Source of the DNA: an uncultured Pseudomonadota bacterium
GTDB lineage: Bacteria > Myxococcota_A > UBA796 > SXON01
Direction of reading: 5' to 3'
Assembly (NCBI GenBank): GCA_903875225.1
Contig: CAIQVJ010000042.1
Location: 1-64,000, forward strand
DNA: 64,000 bases
Both the position numbers and the translations under genes were made by a program. A model generated the notes under the pieces. The model did not search any database. It was given only the letters and a program-made list of their open reading frames with translations, and was not told where the DNA came from. Shown piece after piece: positions 53,631-62,888 of the stretch (the first letter of the stretch is position 1; each line of letters starts with the position of its first letter).

Positions 53631-53671
53631 GCCCCGCGGCTATCACCCCGGACGCCTGCGCTCTGCCGGGT

Positions 53672-55663
53672 TCACAAGGCCGTGCGCGCCCATTCGGAAA
53701 CGCCGGCGTCGATCACCGCGGTGCCGGAGCTGGCGGAGAAGCTGTCGAGGCGCTCGCTGCCCACGTCCTTGCACGTGGTCCCGGCGCCCGCGACCAGGCG
53801 GCACACCTCCGCGTCACCCGACGAGCTGCGCGCGGCCCACACGAGATCCGCGCCGTCCCATTGCGGCGAGAGGTGGGGCAGCACGGGGTCCGTCGAGACG
53901 ATGGTGGCACCCGTCCACGTGGCGCCCTCGTCGCTGCTGCTCAACACGGCGACGACGTTCTCCGTCTCCGTCGTGCCGACCACCGCAAGCTGGACCTGCC
54001 CCTCGCCCGCCCGCAGCGCCGGGCGCTCGACCCGCGCGGTGTCGAGCACGTCGGTGAGGTCGATGTCCACGCCCGTACCCCAGGTGCCCGCGGCGACGTC
54101 GAACGGCAACACCTCGACGTGACGGGTGTACCGCTCGTTGTCCCCACCCAGGTTGGTCCCGAAGGCGGTGAGGAAGCCGGCAGGTGTCGCCACCACCGAG
54201 GGGTTCGTGGGGAAGTACTGGGGAGAGGCGAACGCCTCGGCCCAGCCGCCCTCCTGGGTCCAGGATCGGAGCCGGATGCCCACCTGCTGGTCGCTCCCCA
54301 GCTCCCCGATCCCGTCCGGGTTGTTGTTGTAGGCGGCCCAGAGCAGCCCATCGCGCTGAACGAGCACCGGCTCCCAGTTCGGCCCGACCATCTCCTCGGG
54401 GAACCCGATGTCCTCCCATCCATCCCCGGGGTCGACCCGGCAATTCCCGATCCACGGCCAGTACAGCATGGCGTCATCCACCGCGAGCTCACGCCAACAG
54501 GCCCAGCGCGTGTCCCCCGCCACACCGCCGTGCACCCCCTCGGCGAACATCGCCCCGGCGGTGCTCACGACCGCGTCATCCACCACCACCTCGTCGCGAG
54601 CGAAGTCGTCCGCAAGGTAGTGCACCCATGCCGTCCCGTCGGCGGAGAGCCCGACCTCGCCCGACCGGAGCGTGCCCCCGCTCACGACCTCGTCGATCGG
54701 CATGCCCTCGGCCCACGGCACGTCGAACCCGATGTGCGCTGCGATCGTGGGCGCAAGGTCGAGCAGCGTCCAGTTGCCCGCGAGCTCCGTGCCGCCCTGG
54801 GCCTCGCCCCCGAGCACCATCAGCGGCACCTCGCGGCAGCCGCTGCAGGTGTCACCGTGGTTGTGCCAGCCGTCGTCGCCATCGTGCCGGTGTCGCCCAT
54901 GGTCCGCAGTGACGAAGATCAACAGGTTGTCACGGTAGGCGGGGTCGTGTTCACCGAGCCAGCTCCACAGCGCGGGCAGGATGCCGTCCAGCTTCTTGAC
55001 GTCGTTGATGTAGGCGTCGCCCGCCCCGTAGTGGCCCGCCCGGTCCACGTCGTGAAAGTTGGCGACCAGCAGCCTCGGGCGGCTCTCGGTCACCGCGGCC
55101 TCGACGGCATCGGCCATCGGCTCGTCGTCGTTGATCGGCGCGTTCGGTTTGTCCGGGTCGTACAAGAGCGTGTACTGGCCTGCGAGATCGGCGCTGCCGG
55201 GCTGGATCGACTGCACCTCGCCCTGCAGCAGCTCGGTGTTGCCCAGGAACACGGCCTGATCCCCCGCGAGGCCCGTCTGGGCACGCAGCTCCTCGAACAT
55301 CGTCGGGTACTCGGGGCGGTACAATCCCGGGCCGTCAGAGACCGGGAAGTTGGCGTACGGATCGAGGCGGCCGGTGACCATCTGCGCGTGACCCGGCGCG
55401 GTGATGGTGACCCCGGGGTTCAGCGCAGCGCGGAGCGTCGCCATCGTGGGGCCGAGCGCCGCCCAGGTCTCCGAGGCGTAGGCCTGCCCCGTGACCCCGG
55501 TGAGGTCGCTCACACGCTCGTCGCTCGTGAACTCCTCGCTGCGAACACCGTCGAGAACCAGTATCATCGCCGATTTTTCGGCTGAGCCCGGCGTTGCTGC
55601 GTGCCGATGGCAGCCGGCGAGAGCGAGCGCGGACAGGAAGATCGGGAAGCGGCGACGAAGCAT
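53672..55663 (-). CDS. Phosphodiesterase/alkaline-phosphatase-superfamily lipoprotein
   Basis: The 663-aa protein has a lipoprotein signal (LALAGC) and an alkaline-phosphatase fold domain (about 30-330) with LVLDGVRSEEF, TITAPGHAQMVTGR, the metal ligands in DVDRAGHYG and TADHGRHRHDG, and a second His in WHNHGD. It resembles nucleotide pyrophosphatase/phosphodiesterase and sulfatase-like enzymes. The C-terminal half is beta-rich with SSDEGATWTGATIVS, an Asp-box motif of sialidase-type propellers. The substrate is unknown. ATG 55663 gives the signal; the divergent exonuclease gene begins 55 bp away. Confidence 0.82.
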   Translation of the reverse strand: MLRRRFPIFLSALALAGCHRHAATPGSAEKSAMILVLDGVRSEEFTSDERVSDLTGVTGQAYASETWAALGPTMATLRAALNPGVTITAPGHAQMVTGRLDPYANFPVSDGPGLYRPEYPTMFEELRAQTGLAGDQAVFLGNTELLQGEVQSIQPGSADLAGQYTLLYDPDKPNAPINDDEPMADAVEAAVTESRPRLLVANFHDVDRAGHYGAGDAYINDVKKLDGILPALWSWLGEHDPAYRDNLLIFVTADHGRHRHDGDDGWHNHGDTCSGCREVPLMVLGGEAQGGTELAGNWTLLDLAPTIAAHIGFDVPWAEGMPIDEVVSGGTLRSGEVGLSADGTAWVHYLADDFARDEVVVDDAVVSTAGAMFAEGVHGGVAGDTRWACWRELAVDDAMLYWPWIGNCRVDPGDGWEDIGFPEEMVGPNWEPVLVQRDGLLWAAYNNNPDGIGELGSDQQVGIRLRSWTQEGGWAEAFASPQYFPTNPSVVATPAGFLTAFGTNLGGDNERYTRHVEVLPFDVAAGTWGTGVDIDLTDVLDTARVERPALRAGEGQVQLAVVGTTETENVVAVLSSSDEGATWTGATIVSTDPVLPHLSPQWDGADLVWAARSSSGDAEVCRLVAGAGTTCKDVGSERLDSFSASSGTAVIDAGVSEWARTAL

Positions 55664-55718
55664 GGCGATTGCGTAACCATGCCACGGTGGACCGGCAGTT
55701 GCCGGGTTAACCGCGGCC

Positions 55719-56288
55719 ATGCACGAGACCCGCGCCACATACTTCTCCGTCGACATCGAGTGCTCGGGCCCGGTGCCGTCGCTCTACGACATGGTGTCCA
55801 TCGGCATTGTTGTCGTTGCACCCGATGATTCTGGAAAACTCCGCTGCGGCGAGACGCTCTACCTCGAGATCAAGCCCCAGGGTCCCCGCATCGATCCGGG
55901 CGCGATGAAGGTGCACGGGATCCCGCTCGCCCACCTGCTCGCGAACGGCATCACCCGGCGGGACGCCATGGTGCGAGTGACGGACTGGGTGACCGCGCAT
56001 ACGCGACCCGGCACGAAGCCGGTGTTCGTCGGGCACAACGCGCCGTTCGACTGGTCGTTCGTCGCGTGGTGCTACGCGGTGGAGGAGTTGCCGAACGCGT
56101 TCGGCTACAAGGCGCTCGACACCAAGGCGCTCGCGACCGGCAAGCTCGGTCTGCACTGGTTCGACAGCAGCAAGGAAGTGCTGCACGAGCGCCTGCACAT
56201 GCCCGCGGAGGACCTGTCCCTGAAGCACCGGGCAGACTACGACGCGCAGTACCAGGCCGAGCTCCTCATCCGCCTGCTGGAGTCGTAA
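55719..56288 (+). CDS. DnaQ-like 3'-5' exonuclease (DEDDh)
   Basis: The 189-aa protein carries the three exonuclease motifs: Asp12 and Glu14 in SVDIECSG, Asp in GHNAPFDW, and HRADYDA (HxxxxD type, DEDDh class). Fold and size match the proofreading subunit/oligoribonuclease-like DnaQ superfamily. Whether it trims DNA or RNA is not clear. It precedes purF by 1 bp, so the two are probably co-transcribed. Confidence 0.85.
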   Translation: MHETRATYFSVDIECSGPVPSLYDMVSIGIVVVAPDDSGKLRCGETLYLEIKPQGPRIDPGAMKVHGIPLAHLLANGITRRDAMVRVTDWVTAHTRPGTKPVFVGHNAPFDWSFVAWCYAVEELPNAFGYKALDTKALATGKLGLHWFDSSKEVLHERLHMPAEDLSLKHRADYDAQYQAELLIRLLES

Positions 56289-56289
56289 G

Positions 56290-57708
56290 ATGTGTGGATT
56301 CGTCGGCATCATCGGGGTCGAACGGGCGAGCGCCGCGCTCTCGATGAGCCTGCAGGCGCTGCAGCATCGTGGTCAGGACGCCTGCGGCATGGCGACCGTG
56401 GAGCAGGGAAGGTTCCACGTGCACAAGGACCTCGGTCTGGTGGTGAACGTGTTCTCCGAGCACACCCTCTCTGCCTTGCGCGGCACCGCGGGGATCGGGC
56501 ACACCCGGTACCCGACGGTGGGGACGGGGGTTCGGGAAGACGCGCAGCCGTTCTGCACACGCCGGCCGGGCGTCGTGATGGCGCACAACGGCAACGTCAC
56601 GAACCTCGACGACCTCGAGACGCTGCTGTTGACCCGTGGCATCCATGTGCAGAGCAAGTGCGACGTCGAGCCCATCCTGCTCATCTTCGCGGAGGCCCTC
56701 ACGCAGCGGCGACCGTCCGGGCACACCCTCGACGACGTCGTCCATGCCGTACGGGAGGTCTTCCGCCTCGTTCGGGGTGCGTACTCCTGCGTCGCGATCT
56801 GCGAGGTGGACGGCAAGGAGACCCTCGTCGCCTTCCGGGATCCCCACGGGATCCGCCCCGGCAGCTACGGCCGCAGCGCCAGCGGCGGCTGGATCGCAGC
56901 GAGTGAGACCATCGTGATGGACGCGCTGGGCTTCACGGTCGTCGCCGACCTGCCGATCGGCGCCGTGGTGGTGATGCGCCCGAACGAGGAGGCGACGATC
57001 GTCTCCATCGAGCCCGACACCCCGCGTCCGTGCGTGTTCGAGCGCATCTACTTCGCACGCCCCGACTCGTTGATGGCCGAGGGGCGCGTGAACTCCACAC
57101 GCTGGGCCATGGGGAAGCGCCTCGGCGAGGAGTGGGCCAGAAAGGGCCTCCAGGCCGACGTGGTCGTGCCCGTTCCCGACACGTCGCGCACCGCGGCGCA
57201 GGCGATGGCCGAGGTGCTCGGACTGCCCTACCGCGAGGGCTTCATCAAGAACCGGTACTCGGGCCGCACGTTCATCATGCCCGACGCCGCCGCGCGTCAG
57301 GCCGCCCACCGCCTGAAGCTGAACCCGATCCCCGAGATCTTCGAGGGAAAGCGCGTCATCCTCGTGGACGACAGCGTCGTCCGGGGCACGACCATCCGCC
57401 GGCTCGCCGATCTCGCGCACCTCACGCGCCCCGAGGCGGTGCACATGGCCGTCTACTCGCCGCCGGTGCGACACCCCTGCTACTACGGCATCGACATGCC
57501 CTCGAAGAAGGAGCTTGTCGCCGCGCGGTTGCCGGAGCACGAGTGGGCGAGCGCTTTCGGCGTGGACTCCGTCACGTTCCTCTCGCTGGAGGGCCTGCGC
57601 GAGACGATGGGGGGCACGATCTGCATGGCCTGCTTCGACGGCGAGTACGCCGTGCCCGTCTCCTCCGGTGAAGTCGCCGCGATCGTCGCGGATCGGCGGG
57701 GCACGTGA
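56290..57708 (+). CDS. purF: Amidophosphoribosyltransferase PurF
   Basis: PurF makes 5-phosphoribosylamine from PRPP and glutamine, the first committed step of purine synthesis. The 472-aa enzyme has the N-terminal Ntn nucleophile Cys2 (MCGFVGIIG), the glutaminase strands ALQHRGQDACGMAT, GHTRYPTVG and AHNGNVTN, and the PRPP loop VILVDDSVVRGTT. The C-terminal MACFDGEY motif is present. It lies between the exonuclease and methyltransferase genes; its stop overlaps the next start (GTGA). No other purine genes are in the window. Confidence 0.96.
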   Translation: MCGFVGIIGVERASAALSMSLQALQHRGQDACGMATVEQGRFHVHKDLGLVVNVFSEHTLSALRGTAGIGHTRYPTVGTGVREDAQPFCTRRPGVVMAHNGNVTNLDDLETLLLTRGIHVQSKCDVEPILLIFAEALTQRRPSGHTLDDVVHAVREVFRLVRGAYSCVAICEVDGKETLVAFRDPHGIRPGSYGRSASGGWIAASETIVMDALGFTVVADLPIGAVVVMRPNEEATIVSIEPDTPRPCVFERIYFARPDSLMAEGRVNSTRWAMGKRLGEEWARKGLQADVVVPVPDTSRTAAQAMAEVLGLPYREGFIKNRYSGRTFIMPDAAARQAAHRLKLNPIPEIFEGKRVILVDDSVVRGTTIRRLADLAHLTRPEAVHMAVYSPPVRHPCYYGIDMPSKKELVAARLPEHEWASAFGVDSVTFLSLEGLRETMGGTICMACFDGEYAVPVSSGEVAAIVADRRGT

Positions 57709-58340
57709 AGTTCGCGGACGGACTCAAGTTCCTCCAGGAGAGCTTGCGGGAGGGAAACATGGTCGGCGCGGTCTGGCCGAGCTCCCCGGCCCTGTGCGCC
57801 ACGATGGCCGAGCCGATCCTGCGCAACCGACCCGACCGACCACTCCGGATCCTCGAGGTCGGCGCCGGCCTCGGCCCGGTCACCGAGATCCTGCTGCCCC
57901 AGATCCGCGAGGGAGACACCTACGACATCGTCGAGCTGAACCCCCGGTTCTGTGCGCACCTGCGCGAGCGCTTCAGCGGCACCCCGGCGACGATCCACGA
58001 GCTCTCCATCCTCGACTGGAAGGCGGACTCCTACGACCGCATCGTGAGCGGTCTGCCGCTCGCGAATTTTCCGGCAGAGGTCGTGGAGGAGATCTACCGC
58101 ACGTTCTTTCGCCTGATGCACAAAGACGCCTTCTTCGTGATGTTCGAGTACCTGGTGATCCGGCAGGCGCTGGCCGTCGCGACGCTCGGAGCAGAGCGGA
58201 AAAGGGTGCGGCGCATCCTCGAGATCGAGAGCCGGCTCCTGCCACTTCAGCGTGAGCAGATCGACATCCTCGCGAATGTCCCCCCGGCCCGCGTACGCGT
58301 ACGCGGCCGACCGGATGACGTCGAAGGGTTCGTGCTGTAG
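57705..58340 (+). CDS. PmtA-like phospholipid N-methyltransferase
   Basis: The 211-aa protein is a class I SAM-dependent methyltransferase with motif I LEVGAGLGPVTEILL, the acidic end of strand 2 (IVELN), and DRIVSGLPLANFP, the post-I pattern of phosphatidylethanolamine N-methyltransferases. It starts with GTG inside a GTGA overlap with purF. The PLAN/LPFxxFP-type motif is typical of PmtA. A role in membrane lipid head-group methylation is likely but not proven by the sequence. Confidence 0.75.
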   Translation: MKFADGLKFLQESLREGNMVGAVWPSSPALCATMAEPILRNRPDRPLRILEVGAGLGPVTEILLPQIREGDTYDIVELNPRFCAHLRERFSGTPATIHELSILDWKADSYDRIVSGLPLANFPAEVVEEIYRTFFRLMHKDAFFVMFEYLVIRQALAVATLGAERKRVRRILEIESRLLPLQREQIDILANVPPARVRVRGRPDDVEGFVL

Positions 58341-58349
58341 CGAGCAGGG

Positions 58350-58369
58350 GGTCGGCAGGACGACCGACC
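58350..58369 (+). terminator. Weak hairpin between methyltransferase and oxidoreductase genes
   Basis: GGTCGG and CCGACC form a 6-bp stem with an eight-base loop, 10 bp after the methyltransferase stop. There is no T-tract, so terminator function is uncertain. Confidence 0.35.
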
Positions 58370-58415
58370 GCGTGTGTGCAGGGGCCCGGCTAAGCACGGG
58401 GCCTCCGAGGTGCTC

Positions 58416-60587
58416 ATGGAAGTCCGTCTACACGGTCGTGGTGGCCAGGGCGGAGTGACCTGCGCCAAGATCCTCGCCGCAACCTGGTCGCACCTGGGCA
58501 TGAGTGTCCAGGCCTTCGGCGACTACTCGGGCGAGCGCTCCGGCGCCCCGGTGCGAGCCTACCTGCGCGTGGACAGCTCCCCGGTGGTGAACCGGAACAA
58601 GGTGTACGCCCCCGATCACGTGCTCGTGCTCGACCATGCGTTGTGCGATGCCGCTGCGGTCCTCGGCCTGCGCCCCGGCGGCACGCTCATCGTGAACACG
58701 ATGGAGGACCCGGGCGCCCTCGCCGAACGGTTCCCCGGGTACCGGACAGCCACGGTGGACGCCACGGGGATCGCCCGTGAACACGGCATCGGGAGCCGCT
58801 CCGTCGTGATCGTCAACACGACCATCGCCGGGGCGTTCGCTCGCATCATGGGGCTGCCGTTCGAGGCCCTGGAGGCCGCGTTCACCGCGATGCACGTGGA
58901 GCGGGACCTCCCCGCGGCGCGCGCCGCCTGGGACGCCGTGCGGGTACACGAGGCGCAGGGCGCGCCCCGGGCCGCCCCGGCTTCAGCCGCGGCCGCCCCG
59001 ATCCTCGACCTCGTCGACCACGTCGTCGGTGCCGCCCCGGCGCTCCGCACGGGAGCCTGGCGCTCCACCCGGCCCGTCTACCAGACCCGCCCGGCGCCGT
59101 GCTCGACAGCCTGCCCCGCCGGAAACGACGTCGTCGGGTTCACCCGCGCCCTCGCGACCGACGGCCCCGAGGCGGCCTCCGAGATCCTCGCCCGGACCTC
59201 CCCGTTCGCCAGCGTGTGCGGCCGCGTGTGCGCCGGGTACTGCGGCCATGCCTGCAACCGCGAGGCGATGGACGAGGCCGTGAACACGCGCGGGATCGAG
59301 CGCTGGATCGGGGACCACGCGACCATCGCCCGCGCCGACCAGCCCCAGACCGGCCGCCGCGCCGCCGTGATCGGCGCCGGCCCCGCCGGCATCTCCGCGG
59401 CCTACCAGCTCGCCCGCGCCGGTTGGCGCGTTGATCTCCTCGACGCCGCCGACCGACCGGGCGGACTGCTGCGCAGCGGCATCCCCCCCTGGCGCCTCCC
59501 GCGCGAGGTGCTCGACCGTGAGGTCGACGCCGTGCTCGCGATGGGCGTGCACTGGCAGGGGGGCCGGAGGGTCGGGCCCGCGGAGCTACCCGCGCTCGCC
59601 GGCGAATACGACGCCGTCATCCTCGCCACGGGGCAGTCGAAGGTGATGGACCTCGACGTTCCGGGACGCGAGCTCAACGGCATCGAGCAGGGCCTCGAGT
59701 TCCTGCATGACGCGAACCTGGGCCTCGCTACGCAGATCAGCGGCCATGTGGTGGTGATCGGCGGTGGCAACACCGCGATGGACTGCGCCCGGAGCGCGCT
59801 GCGGCGAGGCGCCGCGCAGGTCACCGTGGTGTACCGCCGAACGCGGGCCGAGATGCCCGCGATCCCGGAGGAGGTGGAGGAGGCCGAGGAAGAAGGCGTG
59901 CAGTTCCGTTTCCTCCGAGCGCCGTTGGGCGTTTACGGCTCCGATCTCGTCGGCGGCGTGGAGCTCGCGGTGATGGAGTCGAACCCGAACGGGGGCGCTC
60001 CCACGATGAGCGAGGGGCGCGACTGGATCGCCTGTGACTCGGTCATCCTCGCGATCGGGCAGCGCGCGGATCCGGCGACCCTCCTGCCGGAGGGGTGGAC
60101 GATCCGGCACGGGCAGGTCCACGCCCTGGAGACCCCGCTCCCCGTGTTCGCCACGGGCGACCTCGCCACCGGCGAAGGCACCGTCGCCCACGCGATCGGC
60201 GACGGCGCCCGCATCGCGCTCCAGGCCCGGGCCTGGTTCGACGAGTGCAAGCCGGCCGGGCCCCGGCCCAAGGGGGTCGTCCGGCACTCCGAGATGCGCT
60301 TCTCCTACTTCGACGCGATCCCGCGGCTCCCGGCACGCAAGCGGCCGGCCGCAGAGCGCGTGGCGCACAGCACCGAGGTCGACCTCGGGATCGAGGACGG
60401 GCGCGAGGCGGACAGGTGCATGAGCTGCGGGCACTGCACACATTGCGACACCTGCCTGGTGTACTGCCCGGAGGGGATCATCCTCCGCGCAGGAGACGGC
60501 TACGGCGTCGACCTCTCACAGTGCAAGGGCTGCGGCGTCTGCGCTCGCGAGTGCCCGCGCGCCTCGATCCAGATGGTGGCCGAATGA
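58416..60587 (+). CDS. 2-Oxoacid oxidoreductase gamma-GltD-ferredoxin fusion
   Basis: The 723-aa protein (ATG 58416, GAGG upstream) joins three units. Residues 1-185 are the gamma domain of 2-oxoacid:acceptor oxidoreductase (RLHGRGGQGGVTCAKILA). Residues about 220-590 resemble the small glutamate synthase/NADPH oxidoreductase: Fe-S ligands in CSTACPAGND and VCGRVCAGYCGHAC, FAD site GAGPAGISAAYQLA (about 318) and NAD(P) site IGGGNTAMDCARSA (about 446). Residues about 667-723 hold two 4Fe-4S clusters (CMSCGHCTHCDTCLVYCP; CKGCGVCARECP). The fused set could pass electrons to NAD(P) directly, as in phenylglyoxylate dehydrogenase, whose subunits are separate. It is the first gene of a three-gene operon. 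Confidence 0.9.
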   Translation: MEVRLHGRGGQGGVTCAKILAATWSHLGMSVQAFGDYSGERSGAPVRAYLRVDSSPVVNRNKVYAPDHVLVLDHALCDAAAVLGLRPGGTLIVNTMEDPGALAERFPGYRTATVDATGIAREHGIGSRSVVIVNTTIAGAFARIMGLPFEALEAAFTAMHVERDLPAARAAWDAVRVHEAQGAPRAAPASAAAAPILDLVDHVVGAAPALRTGAWRSTRPVYQTRPAPCSTACPAGNDVVGFTRALATDGPEAASEILARTSPFASVCGRVCAGYCGHACNREAMDEAVNTRGIERWIGDHATIARADQPQTGRRAAVIGAGPAGISAAYQLARAGWRVDLLDAADRPGGLLRSGIPPWRLPREVLDREVDAVLAMGVHWQGGRRVGPAELPALAGEYDAVILATGQSKVMDLDVPGRELNGIEQGLEFLHDANLGLATQISGHVVVIGGGNTAMDCARSALRRGAAQVTVVYRRTRAEMPAIPEEVEEAEEEGVQFRFLRAPLGVYGSDLVGGVELAVMESNPNGGAPTMSEGRDWIACDSVILAIGQRADPATLLPEGWTIRHGQVHALETPLPVFATGDLATGEGTVAHAIGDGARIALQARAWFDECKPAGPRPKGVVRHSEMRFSYFDAIPRLPARKRPAAERVAHSTEVDLGIEDGREADRCMSCGHCTHCDTCLVYCPEGIILRAGDGYGVDLSQCKGCGVCARECPRASIQMVAE

Positions 60588-61741
60588 GCGTTCAACTTCT
60601 CACTGCAAACCACGCAGCGGCGATGGCCGCAGCCTCCGCCGGCCGCGCGAACCGCACCGCGCGGGGCTTCGGCTCGGGCGTCTACCCGATCACTCCGCAG
60701 ACCGAGTGCATCGAGTACCTGTCCGGGCTCGAGATCGAGCGCGGAAAGGTGGTGCTCGTCGAGAGCGAGCACAGCGCCATGGCCGTGTGCATGGGCTTCT
60801 CCCTCGGTGGCGCGAGGTCGTTCACCGCCTCGTCCAGCAACGGGTTGGCCTACATGGCGGAGAACGTCTACGCCGCGAGCGCGTACCGCCTGCCGATCGT
60901 CATGATGGCGGTGAACCGCACCCTCGGCCCCCCCTGGAACATCTGGGTGGACCACGGCGACACCCTCATGTTGCGCGACATGGGCTGGGTGCAGGTGTAC
61001 TGCGAGGACAACCAGGAGGTGCACGACATGCTCCTGGCCGCGTTCCGGCTCGGCGAGGACCCGAGGGTGCTGCTCCCCGTGATGGTGTGCCAGGACGCGT
61101 TCGTGCTCTCCCACACCCTGATGTCCACCGACGTCGCTGAACAGCCCGCCGTCGATGCCTTCCTGCCCCCGCTGCAGCTCCCGCACCGGCTGGACACACG
61201 CGCGCGCACGGTGGGGGGGCTCGACTTCCCGCACGAGGCCGAGGTGCATCGTCGTCAGCTCCACGAGACGATGGGCCGGCTGCCCCTGGTGTGGAAGGAG
61301 GTCCAGGCGGCGTTCGTCGAGACGTTCGGCCGCACCCTGCCAGATCCCGTCGTCGGCTACCGGCTGGAGGACGCCGACGTGGCGATCGTCTGCATGGGCA
61401 CCACCGCCGCCACCGCACGAGTGGTGGTGGACCAGCTGAGGGCAGAGGGCATCAACGCCGGCTCCCTGCGGGTGGTGATGATGCGTCCGTTTCCGGGCGA
61501 GGCGTTGCGTGAGGCGCTCGCCCATGTCGCGAAGGTGGCGGTCGTGGACCGGGACCTCTCGCCGGGCATCGGCGGCATCCTCTGGACCGAGCTCTGCGGC
61601 ACCACGGGCCACCCGATGGCCCAGGGGTACATCGTCGGCATCGGCGGCGGCGACGTACGCCCCGAGCACCTCGCGCGGGTGGTCGCGGACCTTCGGGGAC
61701 GCTCCACTGCTGGTCAACCCCTGATCGTGGAGGTGGCATGA
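60584..61741 (+). CDS. 2-Oxoacid oxidoreductase alpha subunit
   Basis: The 385-aa protein matches the alpha (TPP-fold pyrimidine-binding and transketolase-C-like) subunit of pyruvate or other 2-oxoacid:ferredoxin oxidoreductases. It shows GVYPITPQTECIEYL, ESEHSAMAVCMGFSLGGARS and GPPWNIWVDHGDTLMLRD. ATG 60584 overlaps the stop of the fused gamma gene (ATGA). The specific 2-oxoacid is not evident, but pyruvate or aromatic 2-oxoacids are likely candidates. Confidence 0.9.
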   Translation: MSVQLLTANHAAAMAAASAGRANRTARGFGSGVYPITPQTECIEYLSGLEIERGKVVLVESEHSAMAVCMGFSLGGARSFTASSSNGLAYMAENVYAASAYRLPIVMMAVNRTLGPPWNIWVDHGDTLMLRDMGWVQVYCEDNQEVHDMLLAAFRLGEDPRVLLPVMVCQDAFVLSHTLMSTDVAEQPAVDAFLPPLQLPHRLDTRARTVGGLDFPHEAEVHRRQLHETMGRLPLVWKEVQAAFVETFGRTLPDPVVGYRLEDADVAIVCMGTTAATARVVVDQLRAEGINAGSLRVVMMRPFPGEALREALAHVAKVAVVDRDLSPGIGGILWTELCGTTGHPMAQGYIVGIGGGDVRPEHLARVVADLRGRSTAGQPLIVEVA

Positions 61742-62637
61742 GCCACGAACCCCTGCTCGACGGCATGGTCGGCACCAAGCGCGACCGCACGGAGCCCCTG
61801 CTCCGCGCCGGAAACACCAACTGCGGGGGCTGCGGGATGAGTGTCATCCTCCAGCTCCTGGGGCGCGCTGCGGCTGATCACCCGCTCCAGCTCGTCATCC
61901 CCGCCTGTTGCGGCATCGTCACGGCCGGGCCGTTCCCGTGCTCCGCGTACGGAGCGCCCGTGATGGCGGCGACGTTCGCCTCCGCGGCTGCCGCGGCCAC
62001 GGGCCTGTCGTGGGTTGCGCAGCTCAACGACGAGAAGACCCGGGTCTGCTGCTTCGCCGGCGACGGCGGCACCTTCGACATCGGGTTCGCCACGCTCTCG
62101 GCGACGGCCGAGCGCAACGAAGACGTGCTGTACATCTGCTACGACAACGAGATCTACGGCAACACCGGTGGCCAGCGCAGCTCCGCGACGCCCCTCGGCG
62201 CCTCGACCACGACGACCCCCACTGGAAAGACGGTGCGCAAGAAGGACGTCCTCGGCATCATCGCCGCGCATGGTGTCCCCTACGTCGCCACGATCTCGCT
62301 CGCCCACCCCGAGGATGCGATGCGAAAGCTGCGCTACGCGCTCAACGCGCGCGGCTTCCGCTTCCTGCACGTGCTCGCCCCCTGCCCGACAGGTTGGAAG
62401 TCCGAGCCCGGAGACGGCATCGAGCTGGTGCGCCTCGCGGTGCGGTCCGGGCTCTACCCGGTGTACGAGGTGTTCGACGGGGACCGCGCCGTGGTGAACG
62501 TGCAGTCCGCGCAGGACGACGAGGCGCTCTCCCGCTACTTCTCCCTGCAGGGCCGGTTCCGACGCTCGCAGGTGGACATCAGCTCGGTCCGGGCCGAGAT
62601 CAGCCGAACCTGGAGACGGATCGCCGCCTGGACGTAG
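61738..62637 (+). CDS. 2-Oxoacid oxidoreductase beta subunit (TPP-binding)
   Basis: The 299-aa subunit binds thiamine diphosphate: the CFAGDGGTFDIG motif with YGNTGGQ (metal and diphosphate ligands) is intact. Cys residues in NCGGCGMSV and PACCG may ligate an Fe-S cluster. It closes the operon, overlapping the alpha gene (ATGA). With the gamma-GltD-ferredoxin fusion it would form a complete enzyme that decarboxylates a 2-oxoacid to acyl-CoA. Confidence 0.92.
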   Translation: MSHEPLLDGMVGTKRDRTEPLLRAGNTNCGGCGMSVILQLLGRAAADHPLQLVIPACCGIVTAGPFPCSAYGAPVMAATFASAAAAATGLSWVAQLNDEKTRVCCFAGDGGTFDIGFATLSATAERNEDVLYICYDNEIYGNTGGQRSSATPLGASTTTTPTGKTVRKKDVLGIIAAHGVPYVATISLAHPEDAMRKLRYALNARGFRFLHVLAPCPTGWKSEPGDGIELVRLAVRSGLYPVYEVFDGDRAVVNVQSAQDDEALSRYFSLQGRFRRSQVDISSVRAEISRTWRRIAAWT

Positions 62638-62888
62638 TCAGGGCGTAGCGAACCGACGCAGCAACCGGGGGCGGCTCGCCCACCCGTGCGCGCGGCTGGG
62701 ATGCGGCCGTCGAACGCCGCTGCGCCCCAACTCGGGCTTCGTGTTGAATTGGACCTCGCGCCCCGAGATGACCTCGCGGGCGGCGTGTATATGTTGGAGG
62801 GGGGTGGCGATTGGAGGTATACAGATGTGGCGTTCAGCCACGCGTTCGGACAGATGTTCCTTCCATGAATTGCAGTCGGAGGTGTAAA
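62638..62888. other. Intergenic 251 bp before the small lipoprotein gene
   Basis: This stretch is A/T-richer than most of the window from about 62720 to 62888. It should hold the promoter of the following lipoprotein. A 60-codon frame at 62686 exists but has no ribosome-binding site or recognisable product. No hairpin stands out. Confidence 0.5.

Noticed and set aside
62686..62868. Small 60-codon gene before the last lipoprotein
   Set aside because: It has no ribosome-binding site and no recognisable product; the region is better explained as a promoter.
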